This document shows, piece by piece, positions 32,918 through 44,435 of a stretch of DNA of 64,000 bases. The stretch is from Oreohelix idahoensis (taxonomy: Eukaryota > Mollusca > Gastropoda > Stylommatophora > Oreohelicidae). The notes beneath the pieces are model-generated. The model was not told the origin of the DNA. It searched no databases and saw only the letters and a list, made by a program, of their open reading frames with translations. The translations under genes were made by a program, and so were the position numbers. The stretch is taken from positions 558,501 to 622,500 of the forward strand of contig JAMPIV010000582.1 of NCBI GenBank assembly GCA_024509875.1, read 5' to 3'. Numbering within the stretch: the stretch's first letter is position 1; every line of letters begins with the position of its first letter.

Positions 32918-34013
32918 ATGGCAGAGAGAATTAGGATAAGATCCATTTTGAGACAGGAGGCGAAGGACTCAGGATTAGAAGGAGAAGCCGCGAACCTGTT
33001 TGTCAACAAAGAACTTGAAAGGTATGACGCGGAGCAAGAGAGAGCAGAGAGGAAAGAAGCGCATGATAGAGCAGAGAAGAAAGAATTGAAGAGAGGGCAG
33101 AAGCTAGGAAGAAAGAAGCGGACGATCGTCTATTGGAGCAGAAGAAAATTGAGGCAGAGATGGACGCCCGCAGGGAAAGAGAGAAGGAGAGACAACGCGA
33201 AGAGAGAGACAAGGAAAGACAGCATGAATTGGCGCTTAAGGCTTTAGAGAGTCGGGGCGCCTCTACTTCGAATAACGGAGAGCCGTCTTCGCCCCAGTCG
33301 CAGTCAATTGATCTCTCCAGCACTCAATCTGCCCAATTAACTGCGATGTCTTTTGCTTTAGAGTCTTTTCCTAGTCCCAATGAGAAAATTGACAGCTATC
33401 TAGAAAAATTCGAGAGGCTCGCAAATCTGTATGGGTTAGAGAATTCGCGTTGGTCATTTAAACTCTCAACGGCATTGAAAGGGAATGCTTATGACGTAGA
33501 CACAAAGCTGGGAACCAACCAACATGATTACGACATGCTGAAAAAGGCCTTGCTAGAGCGGTTTGAGATGACCGCCCGAAAATTTCTGCAAATGTTCAGA
33601 AACAGCCGAAAAGAGAGCACGGAAACATTCCCGCAGTTCTCTTCACGTCTCACGGGCTATTTGACAAAGTGCATTGAATTATCTGACCTACCTCTTACAT
33701 ATGAGGGACTACTTGAACTTGTTCTTGTGGAACAGATAAAGTCAACTTTGTCAAACGAAACCCGTAGATTTTTGGCTGAACAGGGCGCAGTCAGGCTTGA
33801 GGACATACTCAATAAGGCAGAACGCTATACCAATGCAATGGCCGAACTTCCCAGCACTAAACGTAAACCCACAGATGAGCCATCTCGAAAACAAAATCTA
33901 GAGCAGTCATCCTATTCTTCTAATTCCTCTCAGAATTATAACCAACGAGAAAATAATACCCAGAGACCTCCCCAGGAAAAATCGAAATTCTACAAAACCC
34001 GATACCCCCCAAC
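32918..34013 (+). pseudogene. Gag of element B, frameshifted
   Basis: Starts at the ATG at 32918 with MAERIRIRSILRQEAKDSGL, then a charged Glu/Arg/Lys coiled coil. The frame moves by one base near 33075-33090 in an A-rich stretch, continues through the coil, a spacer and a capsid-like helical region (about 33330-33840, with LKGNAYDVD and FLQMFRNSRKESTETFPQF), then a Ser/Asn/Gln-rich tail. A second one-base shift near a six-C run at 34005-34010 leads into the pol frame. Both shifts look like one-base losses, so either the copy is decayed or these are assembly errors in homopolymers. No CCHC zinc knuckle. Gag would form the particle and bind RNA. Confidence 0.85.
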
Positions 34014-34139
34014 AACAATTCTGATCAACCCACCAAGCCTACGTGGCAGCGCGGCCACCAAGGTCAAGGAAAAGGAAAGACCCCTACACCAGGAACGTCT
34101 GATCAGGGCAAACAAACCGGGCCAAACCGCGTTGGATGT

Positions 34140-37100
34140 TTGCATACAGCCTCGAAAGGTAGAGTCAATGTCAGTGATTCTCAACCTGAGGGGGACCGAC
34201 CCTCAACTCGAGGAACTGTAATTTTGAATGGTACCTCAACTACTTGTCTCTTTGACACTGGATTAAGTTTTAGTTGTATTGTTGCTAGACACCTAGTCAA
34301 ACCAGGTCAGGAGACAGAGGAAACCGTCAAACTTAGTGGAGTTTTTAAGAGTGATGCACCCAGGACGCTTCCTATCGCACTGGTAGAAATACACTCTGAC
34401 TTTGTCAGAGGTGTTATTAAAGCGGCCATAATGGATGATCCTATCTACCCAGTTATCCTGGGATGTAGATATGTGTTTATTGGGAGACCAAAGGAGCCGA
34501 TTGTGGCAGCGGTAACCACAAGAGGGCAAGCCAAGAAGGAGAGGGAGCCTGCGCCAAATTTGTTGCCGAATGAACTGAAGGAGGCGCAACAAAAGGACCC
34601 TACTCTGGAGCCCTGCTTTAAAAAACTGCCCATGGCTAAGGACCCCAGACACAACGGAGACATCTTTTCTAAGGATGGCGTATTGTATCGTAGAACGGGC
34701 AACCCGGACACGGGGAATAACCAGCTCCTAGTACCGACGCAGTACAGAAGCCAGATCTTAGAAATGGGGCACTCTCTTCCCTTTAGCGGACATATGGGAC
34801 AAAACGCCACTATTCAGCGAATAAAAAACCACTATTGGTGGCCAGGAATGAACTCTGACATTATCAGGTATGTGAAATCCTGCGCCCAGTGCCAACGGGT
34901 AGCACCCAAGCACTTGACACCCCCAGTACCCATGGGGCAAATGCCAATAGTAGGGACTCCATTTGAACGGGTTGCTGTCGACATCATTGGACCCCTGGAA
35001 AGGACCAAAAGAAAGCACAGGTTCATCCTGACTTTAGTCGACACTTGCACAATGTGGGCCGAAGCTGTACCGCTACCATGCATAAATTCCAAGCATGTCG
35101 CAGAAGCCCTCGTGCAAATCTTTACACGGTTGGGATTCCCTCAACAAGTTTTGACGGACAATGGATCCCAATTCCGTAGCCTGTTAATGGAGGAGATCTT
35201 TAAGATCTTGAGGGCCAAACATATCCACACAAGTCCCTACCATCCGGCCGGAAATGGGCTCGTGGAACGTTTTAATGGCACCCTCACCACCATGTTACGT
35301 AAGCTGGGTCAGGAGAAACCGGAAGACTGGGACCTATATATATCGGCTGCCTTATTCGCCTACCGAGAGGTTCCCCAAGCGTCTACGGGATTCCCGCCTG
35401 CTACACTTTTATTTGGCAGACCTATTAAGGGGCCACTAGAAGCCTTACTTCGGTCCCTGACAGACCAAAAGGCTGACGAGACAGTCGTCTCTGCAAGCAA
35501 GTATGTATCTGAGCTCAAGGAAAGGCTAAAGCTAGGATGGGATCTAGCTACTACCAACCTTACAAAAGCCCGCGCTAAACATGCTAAAAGATACAACAAA
35601 GCTGCAAAAGAGAGAGAACTACAACCAGGGGAGAAAGTTTTGTTGCTACTTCCAACCGGAAGCAATAAACTTCGCATCGGATGGCAAGGGCCGTTTACCG
35701 TCCTTAAAAAGATCTCACGTACCAATTACAAGATCTCCATCAAAGGAAAGGAGAAGGTCTTCCACATAAATCTGCTAAAGAAATATTTGGAAAGACCAGT
35801 GCCATCCTCCGAGCATCTCCTGGCTGTCGCCATAGCAACGGAAGACGAGGAAGATGATGATGGTTGCATGGAGTATCCATTGCAACCCACAGAATCCTTT
35901 AAAGATGTCAAGTTCGGCGACAATCTCTCACCAGAACAACAAACAGAAACCAGGGCTCTACTAAAACAGTACAGTGCAGTCTTAACGGATGTACCTGGTC
36001 GAACAAACCTCATTGAATTTGACATGAAATTAACAAACGAGACCCCTGTTCGAACCAGAGTATACCCCATTCCGTACGCCAAGGCTGATGCACTTCGCGG
36101 AGAAATAGACAAGCTGCGTCAGGCAGGAATTATCAGCGAGTCTACATCTCCTTACAGTTCGAGTGTAGTGCTGTTGCAGAAGCCCAATAAGGAAGTTCGG
36201 CTGTGCATTGATTATAGGTTGCTAAACGCTGTAACGGAATTCCAGCCCGAACCTCTCCAAACTGTTTCTGAGTTGTTCACCAAGCTCAGCAAAGCAAAGA
36301 TTTTCTCCAAGATTGACCTCAGTAAAGGTTATTATCAAATACCAGTCAAGGAGGAAATTAAACCTTTGTTAGCTTTCAGCACTAGTGAAGGACATTACAC
36401 ATTTAATGTGATGCCGTTCGGATTGCATAACGCACCAGGAGTGTTCACCAGGATGATGAGGAAGCTTCTAGAACCTTTGCAAAGTCCCCATATCCATAAT
36501 TTCATGGATGACATATTAATTGCATCGGAAACCTACGAAGAACATATTGCTACGGTTGCTATGCTCCTCAGGAGACTACAGGAAACGGGTCTCACAGCCA
36601 GACCTAGCAAATGTCTCATCGGGTTTGAACAGTTAGACTTCCTGGGGCATACTATTTCTCACGGATGTAGTTGGCCTATTAAGAAGAACGTGGAGAAAAT
36701 AGTGGCAGCAAAAAGACCCCGAACAAAGAAAGACATCAGGTCATTCTTATCACTATGTGCTTACTATCAGAAATACATCCAGAACTTCAACGGACTGACA
36801 GCACCTCTGACTGACCTCACCAAGAAAGGTTGTCCTGATAAGGTCATGTGGAATCAAAAGTGCGAACATGCATACAGCACTTTGAAAGGACAGTTGTCGG
36901 CATACCCCATCCTAAGGTTACCTGACCTTAAGAAACCTTTCGTACTGAGAGTTGACGCATCAGGTCACGGCATCGGGTCAACATTGCTGCAAGCCGAGGA
37001 CAGTGACCCGAACATGCTATTCCCAGTAGCTTACGGCAGTCGGAAACTGAACAAAGCGGAACGCAACTACAGTGTCGTTGAAAGAGAATGTCTCGCTCTG

Positions 37101-37397
37101 ATTCATGGCATCAGACGCCATCATGAGTTTCTGTATGGTACTTCTTTCACGGTGCAAACAGACCATGCTCCATTAGCTTTCCTGGGTGCCAATAAGGAAT
37201 TCAACGCAAGGATAATGCGTTGGGCCTTGCTATTGAGTGTTTATTCCTTCAAAGTAGAATATATTCCAGGAAAACAGAATGTCGGAGCTGACTTCTTGAG
37301 TAGAAACTGGACCACGGAGGAAGAGGAGAAAATCGACGATGCCAATCATCCAAAAGCTACCGATCAGGGCAGCTTCATTGTCATAAATGAAACATGA
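34140..37397 (+). CDS. Pol of element B (PR-INT-RT-RNase H)
   Basis: An uninterrupted frame; it is open upstream of 34140 to about 34011 and has no ATG of its own there, so expression as a gag-pol fusion is expected. Numbered from 34140: retropepsin DTG at 39-41; integrase zinc-binding head (HSLPFSGHMG...CAQC); core D281, D340, E376 (DDX35E); GPY/F-type tail (WQGPFTVL); RT with FMDD (D790, D791), a Phe where A has Tyr; RNase H with D939 in RVDASGHGIG, Glu in VVERECLALI and Asp in QTDHAPL; end GADFLSRNW. Integrase precedes RT. All catalytic positions are intact. No chromodomain or env. Confidence 0.93.
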   Translation: MHTASKGRVNVSDSQPEGDRPSTRGTVILNGTSTTCLFDTGLSFSCIVARHLVKPGQETEETVKLSGVFKSDAPRTLPIALVEIHSDFVRGVIKAAIMDDPIYPVILGCRYVFIGRPKEPIVAAVTTRGQAKKEREPAPNLLPNELKEAQQKDPTLEPCFKKLPMAKDPRHNGDIFSKDGVLYRRTGNPDTGNNQLLVPTQYRSQILEMGHSLPFSGHMGQNATIQRIKNHYWWPGMNSDIIRYVKSCAQCQRVAPKHLTPPVPMGQMPIVGTPFERVAVDIIGPLERTKRKHRFILTLVDTCTMWAEAVPLPCINSKHVAEALVQIFTRLGFPQQVLTDNGSQFRSLLMEEIFKILRAKHIHTSPYHPAGNGLVERFNGTLTTMLRKLGQEKPEDWDLYISAALFAYREVPQASTGFPPATLLFGRPIKGPLEALLRSLTDQKADETVVSASKYVSELKERLKLGWDLATTNLTKARAKHAKRYNKAAKERELQPGEKVLLLLPTGSNKLRIGWQGPFTVLKKISRTNYKISIKGKEKVFHINLLKKYLERPVPSSEHLLAVAIATEDEEDDDGCMEYPLQPTESFKDVKFGDNLSPEQQTETRALLKQYSAVLTDVPGRTNLIEFDMKLTNETPVRTRVYPIPYAKADALRGEIDKLRQAGIISESTSPYSSSVVLLQKPNKEVRLCIDYRLLNAVTEFQPEPLQTVSELFTKLSKAKIFSKIDLSKGYYQIPVKEEIKPLLAFSTSEGHYTFNVMPFGLHNAPGVFTRMMRKLLEPLQSPHIHNFMDDILIASETYEEHIATVAMLLRRLQETGLTARPSKCLIGFEQLDFLGHTISHGCSWPIKKNVEKIVAAKRPRTKKDIRSFLSLCAYYQKYIQNFNGLTAPLTDLTKKGCPDKVMWNQKCEHAYSTLKGQLSAYPILRLPDLKKPFVLRVDASGHGIGSTLLQAEDSDPNMLFPVAYGSRKLNKAERNYSVVERECLALIHGIRRHHEFLYGTSFTVQTDHAPLAFLGANKEFNARIMRWALLLSVYSFKVEYIPGKQNVGADFLSRNWTTEEEEKIDDANHPKATDQGSFIVINET

Positions 37398-37415
37398 AAA
37401 CGAGTTTCCATGTCT

Positions 37416-37431
37416 CAAAAGTGGGGACGAT
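37416..37431 (+). promoter_or_regulatory. Polypurine tract of element B
   Basis: CAAAAGTGGGGACGAT lies directly before the TG of the 3' LTR, only about 20 bases after the pol stop. Confidence 0.75.
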
Positions 37432-40053
37432 TGTGACGTACGTCTAAGTATGACAAATGAATTTCCCTGACTCGATGGATTATAACAGAATATTGGCCTC
37501 TCATAACTTTAGAACCCCTGATCATCTATTGTAACTTTAACCCGCATGCAGCATTTCCACGAGAATTTTACACGCTGGATCATTAATATGTAGCCTGCTA
37601 TCTTCTGTGAACTTTTGAGATCGCATGGCTTTTGATGGGAGGTTAAATCACGCCCACGACCATCTCTGAGAACGATTTATAGCAATCTTTTCCTTAACGC
37701 CGGCCCAAAAGAGGACGTGGCCAGAGACTCACTCCTGTTTCTAGAGCAATTAACAGCAGTTCATTTTCTTACCTGGCTGTCGCCCCGCCTGGTGGGAGTT
37801 GCCAAAGCTTCTCAGAACAGCGGTACCATCAAAGACAGGCTGATCTTCAGAATTCAACGTGGAGCGGTATACGATCTAAAGAAATCAGGGAACTCTCAGC
37901 TAACGTAGTTAGTTTCTCGAGAAATTTTCGCACCCTCATGCGAGCAGCCTGAGACGAAGAAGATCGGTAGACCGGGGAAAACGGAGGAAACACAGCGGTT
38001 AACACAACGGCGTTGTACCTCGGATTTTGCTATACTTCAAGAAAGGTGTGAAAATCCAACACGTCCCATTTAAGTTACATTCGAGATAGTATAAATAAAG
38101 AACTCCGAAAACTGCATTTTATCGTTCGTTCTGACAGAATCCTAGTTTCACTAGCATATAGCCTAGTCGGATTCCTGCTAGATTTCATCTACCTTTGTTG
38201 ACTATTGGAGTGTATTCTTTCTGCGCAGACGGTAATTTATACATTAGCTTCGAGTGATCAGTGGTCTAGTTATTTCATTTTATTTCACTGGATTGTGGTG
38301 TAAATTTAACCTTATTAAATAAACCCATTTTCAAAGTTCTAGTGCAAACTAAATGTTACTTCTAAAAGTATTTCCTAATACAATTGACGCGTAAATTAAT
38401 TTTGCAGACGTTAAAGGGAATTATAACTAGTAAATACAGTTTAGTTCTGTATAGATAGATGTGCTTTTAATTATTTTTAACTCACGGGGAGTTTTCCTGA
38501 TTTGTTAAATTGACGACGCTAATAAAGTAAATAGGCTAACTGTAATTTATCGCGTGTCAGATTATAATATGATTTGTAATGCATTTCTTGTTTTGATTAT
38601 CTTTCATTCAGAACGATCATTCAACCTGCATCCCAGCAATTATTAATTATATACAGAGTTCTGCCAACTCAATTCGATAACTCCAGTAACATATGAACTT
38701 TTTTAAAGCTAAACTTGTGGCGACCTGTAATGGGCCCCGCTCCTCTGAATTTAACTGAGAATAAAGCCACCCAAGAAACACTTTTAAAATACTAGTTCAT
38801 ATAGTCCTTAAAGTAAACTGGAAGCAGAACATATTTTATTCACTGCCCTATTTGTGAGAAAGAACATAGATCTACCTGAACGCTGTCTGTCAAGTATATT
38901 CAGTGGATTTTACCCACCCCCGAAGAAGAACTTACCTCAGTGTGTTTAACTTGTGACAGTACGGAAAAAGAAAGTTATCTCCACCAGCTGTGCCAATTTT
39001 AGGAACCACACCATACCTCACGCCTAGCCAAGTGCCTGTGCCATTCATTAGGAACTTTATCTAAACCAACAGTAGCCTTTACGCTTCACCGTCTGGCGAT
39101 TTTTTGAGACTATTTGTTACCTCGTTAAATCTGGGGCCTGACACGGAAGAAATAAGAAGACCAGTCCATTATTCCACGGTATTAGCTGCTGTGGTAAATA
39201 ATTCCTAGAGTGCCAGAATTCACCATTTTGGAAAGTCTGCGTGTGTGTCTGTGGGATGGCCAGCCCTAGTGTGTTTTTTTTGAATGAAAGGAGACTTAAT
39301 CTTTTCTTTACCCTTTTAATTAGTTCGACCTAGTATTAAGGTGCATTATATTCCTTGTACGGGACTTCTCCTAGCGGGATTGTGTAACTGTGTTCATTCC
39401 CCCCTCCCGTAAAATTTGTTGATTAAAGGGAGACATTTGAGAACCCTAGCTTTTCCTCTACCCCCCTTTACTGTAACCCCTTGCCTCAGAGTAATAAATT
39501 TACCAGTTGGTTAAATTGCCTATCTCTGATCACCCCCCCCCCCTTTCTTGTCTTTTGGACCGGGTCTTGTCTGTTAGTAAATACAAACGGGAAACGGTGG
39601 ATGGGATATTTCTCCTCAAACCCCCCTCTTCCCTTGTCATATTTGTATTCTGTAACCTTTGATTTTTGACTGTAAATGTATAATTATTTGTGACTGATTT
39701 ATGATAATAAAGGTATTAAACTTTATTTGTATTGGTTGTCGGCTGGCCCAAAACTCCAAACATTTCCCATCTGTGTAGGCTGTATTCATGTACGTTGTGC
39801 GACAGAATCACCAAATCGGTGAGTGCGCCTGAGCGACTGGAACTGACAAACAATTGTTTGTTCAGAAGAGAGATAGGAATAGTCTGTGAGAAACAGATAT
39901 TGTCGTAATAAGAGACTGTCCTTGCTCTTCCCCGCGCTTGTGAATCTACTACCCCATTCTCCTAAATCCGTATTCTCACAGAGCCTTCAATATCACTCTA
40001 CACTCTAAAGGGACCAATATCCATCAGAACCCTCTCAGATAAAAATTACGACA
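37432..40053 (+). repeat. 3' LTR of element B
   Basis: 2622 bases, the partner of 29592-32216, ending ATTACGACA before AGCAG (40054-40058). Scattered substitutions and C-run length changes relative to the 5' LTR. Confidence 0.95.
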
Positions 40054-41773
40054 AGCAGTCTGTTCTCCCTTGAAGGAAGTAAAACAAACGCTTTGTCTCC
40101 AGGACAAAGTTGACGTAGGCGTCTCTTCTTATTAGCAAATAGCCTTGCCTTTTCCTTAGCAAATTCGGATGATGAAGTTGCTAGCTTTCATGCTTCAATG
40201 ATTTTTTTTTCTGAGAGCAATGACATACTCATATGAAGATTGTGTGTCATTGTCGATATTATCAGCAGTTATAAGATCATGCAGCAAAGACATAGGACCG
40301 CGCGGTCGCGCGCCAAAGACAAATTCAAAAGGAGAAAATCCTGTATGTTCGTTGGGGGACCTCCCTATATGCAAAGAGAGCCGCGGGTAGGAACCTGTCC
40401 CAATCCTGAGGATGATCCTCAGTTATCTTTCCCAGTAAGTTCTTGAGTGTTCTATTAAGACGCTCAACTAACCCATTAGACATTGGGTGATAAATACTAC
40501 TCAGAGATCTTTTAATGTGCAGAGTAGACATTACCTGCGACATTGTCTCTGATATCAATTGTGTGCCATGGTCTGACAATATTTCCCCAGGAAAACCTAA
40601 ACGAGAAAATATAAGCCAAAGAGCGCCTGCGATATCAGCAGTGGAAATGCTCTTAAGATGAACAGCCTCTGGCTAACGCGTGCACATATCAACGCACGTA
40701 AGGATAAATTGATGTCCCCTGGCCGATTTAGTCTTAAAAGGGCCAATGATATCTATGGCCATTTTCTAAAACGGCCGGATAGGAATGTCTGCTGCCTGAA
40801 TAGGCGCAGCATGCCGTGGACCTCTAGACTTCACCTCTTGACATATTTTGCAAGACCGGGAATAAATTCGTATGTCTTTATTGACAAATGGCCAAAAGAA
40901 AGATCCCAGAACTCTCGACTTAGTTCGGGAAAAACCCATGTGTCCAGCACACTGAGAATCGTGTGCATGTTGAAGAATTAAAGCTCTCATACTTTTGGGC
41001 ACGAGAATTTGAGAATGCATAGTCGCGTCCGAGTGTTGTATCATACGCACTAGTATACCATTCTTCGTAGTGATATATGATTTGCGATTTGTATTCTGAT
41101 TCGGATCACCATTTTTAGCGAGAAGAAATAATTTCTTTAAAGAAGAGTCTTTTTCTTGTAGTTTCACCAACGAGTCATGCGAAATCTCCAAGTGATCATC
41201 TTGGCTAACTACTTCATTAACTTCAGTAGATGAAGTTTGAGGAATAAGAGCTTGTGCTCTTGTTACCACTGCATTAGCTGTTTGCATATTCCGTTCTTCC
41301 CAGGCAGTAATTTTTTGCGGGGTGCATTCCTTAACCCCGTGAATACGACCGATTATAAGATCCGCAATAGGGTTAGGTAGAAGACACGCGTGGACATCTC
41401 CCGTAAAGAAAGGAGTAGCAATGTGAATAATAGCGGTCGAGTACTTTTCAACTGTGCCACCAAATGTTACACATTTAACTATTTTTCCTGTGGCACAGCG
41501 AGGATCTGTAAGAGATTGCTTAACCCCAATAGTAGTGCACCCAGAATCAAATAGCAATGAGACTGGGTTACCACCCACGAGACCTCTATGCAAGATAAGC
41601 GATCCTCTCCCGTCATGCGCAATTGCAGCAGGGAGAGCGGGCAGAGGGTGACCACAACTCAAAGTAGTTACCGTGGTTTGTTCAAATAATGTTGAGCATT
41701 GGGTGCATTTAGATGCTCTCCCAAAGTCAAAAGCTGCACAAGTGACAGCATTAGAATTTTTATTCTCGTTCAC
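40054..41773 (-). pseudogene. Protease and integrase of element C
   Basis: The minus-strand frame from 41773 carries the Cys/His motif (KCTQCSTLF...LSCGHPLP), retropepsin DSG in LLFDSGCTTIG, the NAVVTRAQ motif at the protease end, the integrase zinc-binding head and the core (first Asp in MAIDIIG, second in SDHGTQL, Glu in LVERLNRTL). In-frame stops: TAG at 40766-40768, just before the core, and another TAG near 40674 where A has Trp. A frameshift near 40330 precedes the B junction at 40058. The frame is otherwise continuous with gag. It belongs to the same polyprotein as the pieces at 29229-29591 and 17958-19295. Confidence 0.93.
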
Positions 41774-43299
41774 CTGATTATTGACACCATAAGACTCTTG
41801 TTGTACCGAGTTTCCCTGGTGATGTAATCTCTTTTTCTTGTACTGAGATCTACCACGATTATTATTCCCTCTGAAATTATCATAGTTTGATCTACCTTGA
41901 CCACCGCTCTGGTTCGAATCTCAATTTCCATAATCACTATTGTCATTACCCCAATGATCATAGTGTTTACCTGTTTGGTTTCGATGCCCCCGCGAAGGAT
42001 AGCCTTGAAAGTGTCTATAGTGACTACCTCTCCGCAAGGTTCCATAATTATAGGACCCGAAATAACGAGGACTATCAGATCGCCTCCAGTTCTTTGAAGA
42101 AGACCCATTATGTGATGGGTTACCCTGATTCTGATCATAATTACGATTGCTCTTCTTATTGAAGTTGTGTTGAGCACCTTGGAATTTATTCATAAAGTTA
42201 GGGCCATATGGTGCTGCAGAAGCAACCGGCAATTCTTCTTTCACCTTAGCATTGCTAACAGTAGCATGGGGATGTGCAGTTACATACTGGCAACAGTATT
42301 CTTCCATGTCTTTTATGTCTTTAGGTTTACGCTCATGAATAAAAGCAAGGAAAGACTCATTGACAGATGACATAACTTTATCTCGAAGTAATAAGTCCAT
42401 AAGGGCTTCATATGTTTTTTCTGTTTTAGACAGCTCAATCCACCGTGTGAATGTAAGACGAATCTTAGTAATAAAGTCAGAGAACTCTACTTCAGTTTCT
42501 GGTAGCATTGTCTTAAAACGAAGACGATAATCTTCTTCTTTTAATTGATATCTCTTAAGTAATGTTGCCCTGACAACATCATAATTAGTTCTATCAGTTT
42601 CCTCTACTGCCATTACAGTACTCAATGGTTCACCTGAAAGTAATTCCATCAGTTGTCCGACATATTGTTCCTTATCTACCCTATGCGTTACGCATGTTAA
42701 TTGGAATCTATCAAGGTAGAAGGTTATGTCGTCCTTTAGAGGGTTGAAAGGAGGTAATTTGACCTTATAAGTATTCTCCTTTATCCTACCCGAAGTTGAT
42801 TGAGGAGCACTCATATTCATCACCTTTAATTTTTCCAACTCCAAAGCTAATAGTTTTTCCTCATGTTCCATTTGTGCTTTCCTTTCCTCAGCAGCAGCTT
42901 GAAGTTTTCTCTCCTCAGCAGCAGCTTAAAGTTTTCTCTCTTCAGCAGCAGCTTGAAGTTTTCTCTCTTCAGCAGCAGCAGCAATTTGAAGTTTTCTCTC
43001 CTCAGCAGCAGCTTGAAGTTTTCTCTCCTCAGCAGCAGCTTGAAGTTTTCTCCCTTCAGCAGCAGCTTCTCTTTCTAATCTTTTTTTTCAGCTTCAGCAG
43101 CAGCTTGAAATTTTCTCTCTTCAGCTTCTCTTTGTTGCTGTATTCTTCTATCTTCAGCTTCTCTGTCCAACTGCATTTGCATCCTTTTCTCTTCAGCCTT
43201 CTGTGCCTTGGCATATTGAGCAAATGCAAACTCTTCCAATTTGTCACCAGTTTTGCCAAGGGATTTCCCTTGCTCAATAAAGACATCTAATGTAGACAT
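41774..43299 (-). pseudogene. Gag of element C, disrupted
   Basis: Starts at the ATG at 43297-43299 (MSTLDVFIEQGKSLGKTGDK, very like A). A long Glu/Ala/Gln-rich coiled coil follows, encoded by 27-bp repeats (42890-43075); there is a frameshift within or next to these repeats and one unit carries a TAA. The capsid-like region (42871 downward) is nearly colinear with A, ending in an Asn/Arg/His-rich basic tail. A TGA at 41921-41923 replaces a Trp codon of A, after which the same frame continues into protease. Gag would form the virus-like particle. The breaks make it non-functional. Confidence 0.93.
42885..43075 (-). repeat. 27-bp tandem repeats in C gag coiled coil
   Basis: Six to seven copies of a 27-base unit; on the minus strand each encodes a nine-residue module of the type AAAEERKLQ. 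One copy has an extra CAG codon. Element A has 9-residue modules at the same place (EAENKRLEK). Tandem expansion and contraction here probably changes coil length and may have produced the frameshift. Confidence 0.85.
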
Positions 43300-44435
43300 C
43301 CTGTCTAATAATATGAGATTACACCTGAAAAATTGAATAAATTACCTTATTCCAACCTCAATGGGAGACAAGTCTGTAATCCTAGACTTGTATACTCACT
43401 TCACTTTATTCTATCCCAATCTCCGTGGGAGACAAGTCTTTTAATCAAAAACTTGTATAATCACCTTGTTTCTTTACAATAATGTGATCATAAATAACCT
43501 CTATCTGAAAAGTGCATCATATCAACAATAATAGTCCATGACCAAGTATATAGACTGTGTATGATGAACAAGTAGACAATAAAAATACAAAGACAAGAAT
43601 GTATAACAACCAAAAACGTTCGCAGGAGTCAAATGATAAATAAAGTTTAACTAAATCTAATGTTGTAAAAAATTACAATGATAACTGCGAAAAATCAAAA
43701 CAAATCACAACACTGTTATAAACAAAAAGGGTGTATATAAATAAATGAAAGGAAGGAGAGGCGGACAGATACAAACAAAACAAATCAAAATCAAAGAATG
43801 GAAAAAATAACGAAAACGACACTAACACATCTCGTCACAGCTAAGAAAAAAAAGTGAAAAGTAGCAACACATGTCGCTCGCACTTTCCGCTGTGGGAAAT
43901 ATGCGTAGTCCCTACAGAAAACGCTCTCGATAGAACATCTGTTACGTAGTATCTTCTAACGGAGTCACCTGCCCAACCAGCCCGCGAAACACACATTAAC
44001 ACAACATGTAAAAAAAGAACATGTAAACAAAGAATGCATTAATAAAGTGTGTTGTAAGAAGGCTCAGTTATTCACAATATAACGGTACAAAGTTTCCGAA
44101 AAAACAAACCGCCACTTATCTTAGATATAATCCTGGCCTTAGTCAACAATGTTGTCTGATAATAAACAGCAATGCAAGGAAGCTCCACCGTTGAAAATTA
44201 CAGTGATGAGACTTGTCCACAACAGCTGAACTTGTATGTAAACACGAGTCGTGATCGTTTACAATGTAGGTCATCGACGAGTTTCAAACTGTTGAAGGTG
44301 TGTTGCTGTTATGTGCTGAACAGTATAAATCCTCTTGTCCAGTTTCCAATGTGCAGTTCATCATCAATGTGTGCTATCATCAAATAATGTCCTCAATCAA
44401 TCCAATGGACAGCTTTAGACCGACTGATCTGGCCT
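43300..44435 (-). other. Untranslated leader of element C
   Basis: About 1.1 kb. It contains two direct copies of a ~48-base unit (43351-43400 and 43412-43463) with TGGGAGACAAGTCT and ACTTGTATA, and a splice-acceptor-like TTTTTCAG|G next to gag. The first bases next to the LTR, TGGTAGGCCAG, resemble the primer site of A. Confidence 0.7.

Larger units (their letters stand above)
29592..40053 (+). mobile_element. Element B: full-length gypsy element with 2.6-kb LTRs
   Basis: 10462 bases with LTRs of 2625 and 2622 bases, a perfect AGCAG duplication, a primer-site candidate, a polypurine tract and gag-pol coding 32918-37397. Pol has integrase upstream of RT. LTRs differ at roughly 20 positions by eye, so it is older than A but younger than C, which fits its insertion into C integrase. 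Its proteins are only distantly like A. Two single-base shifts break gag; pol is open. Confidence 0.96.

Noticed and set aside
34140..34221. Programmed -1 frameshift between gag and pol of B
   Set aside because: The pol frame is open from about 34011 and the gag frame loses its character at the C6 run, so a one-base loss is simpler. Not excluded.
42885..43075. CRISPR-like array
   Set aside because: Repeats are contiguous 27-bp coding units with no spacers, in a eukaryotic retroelement.
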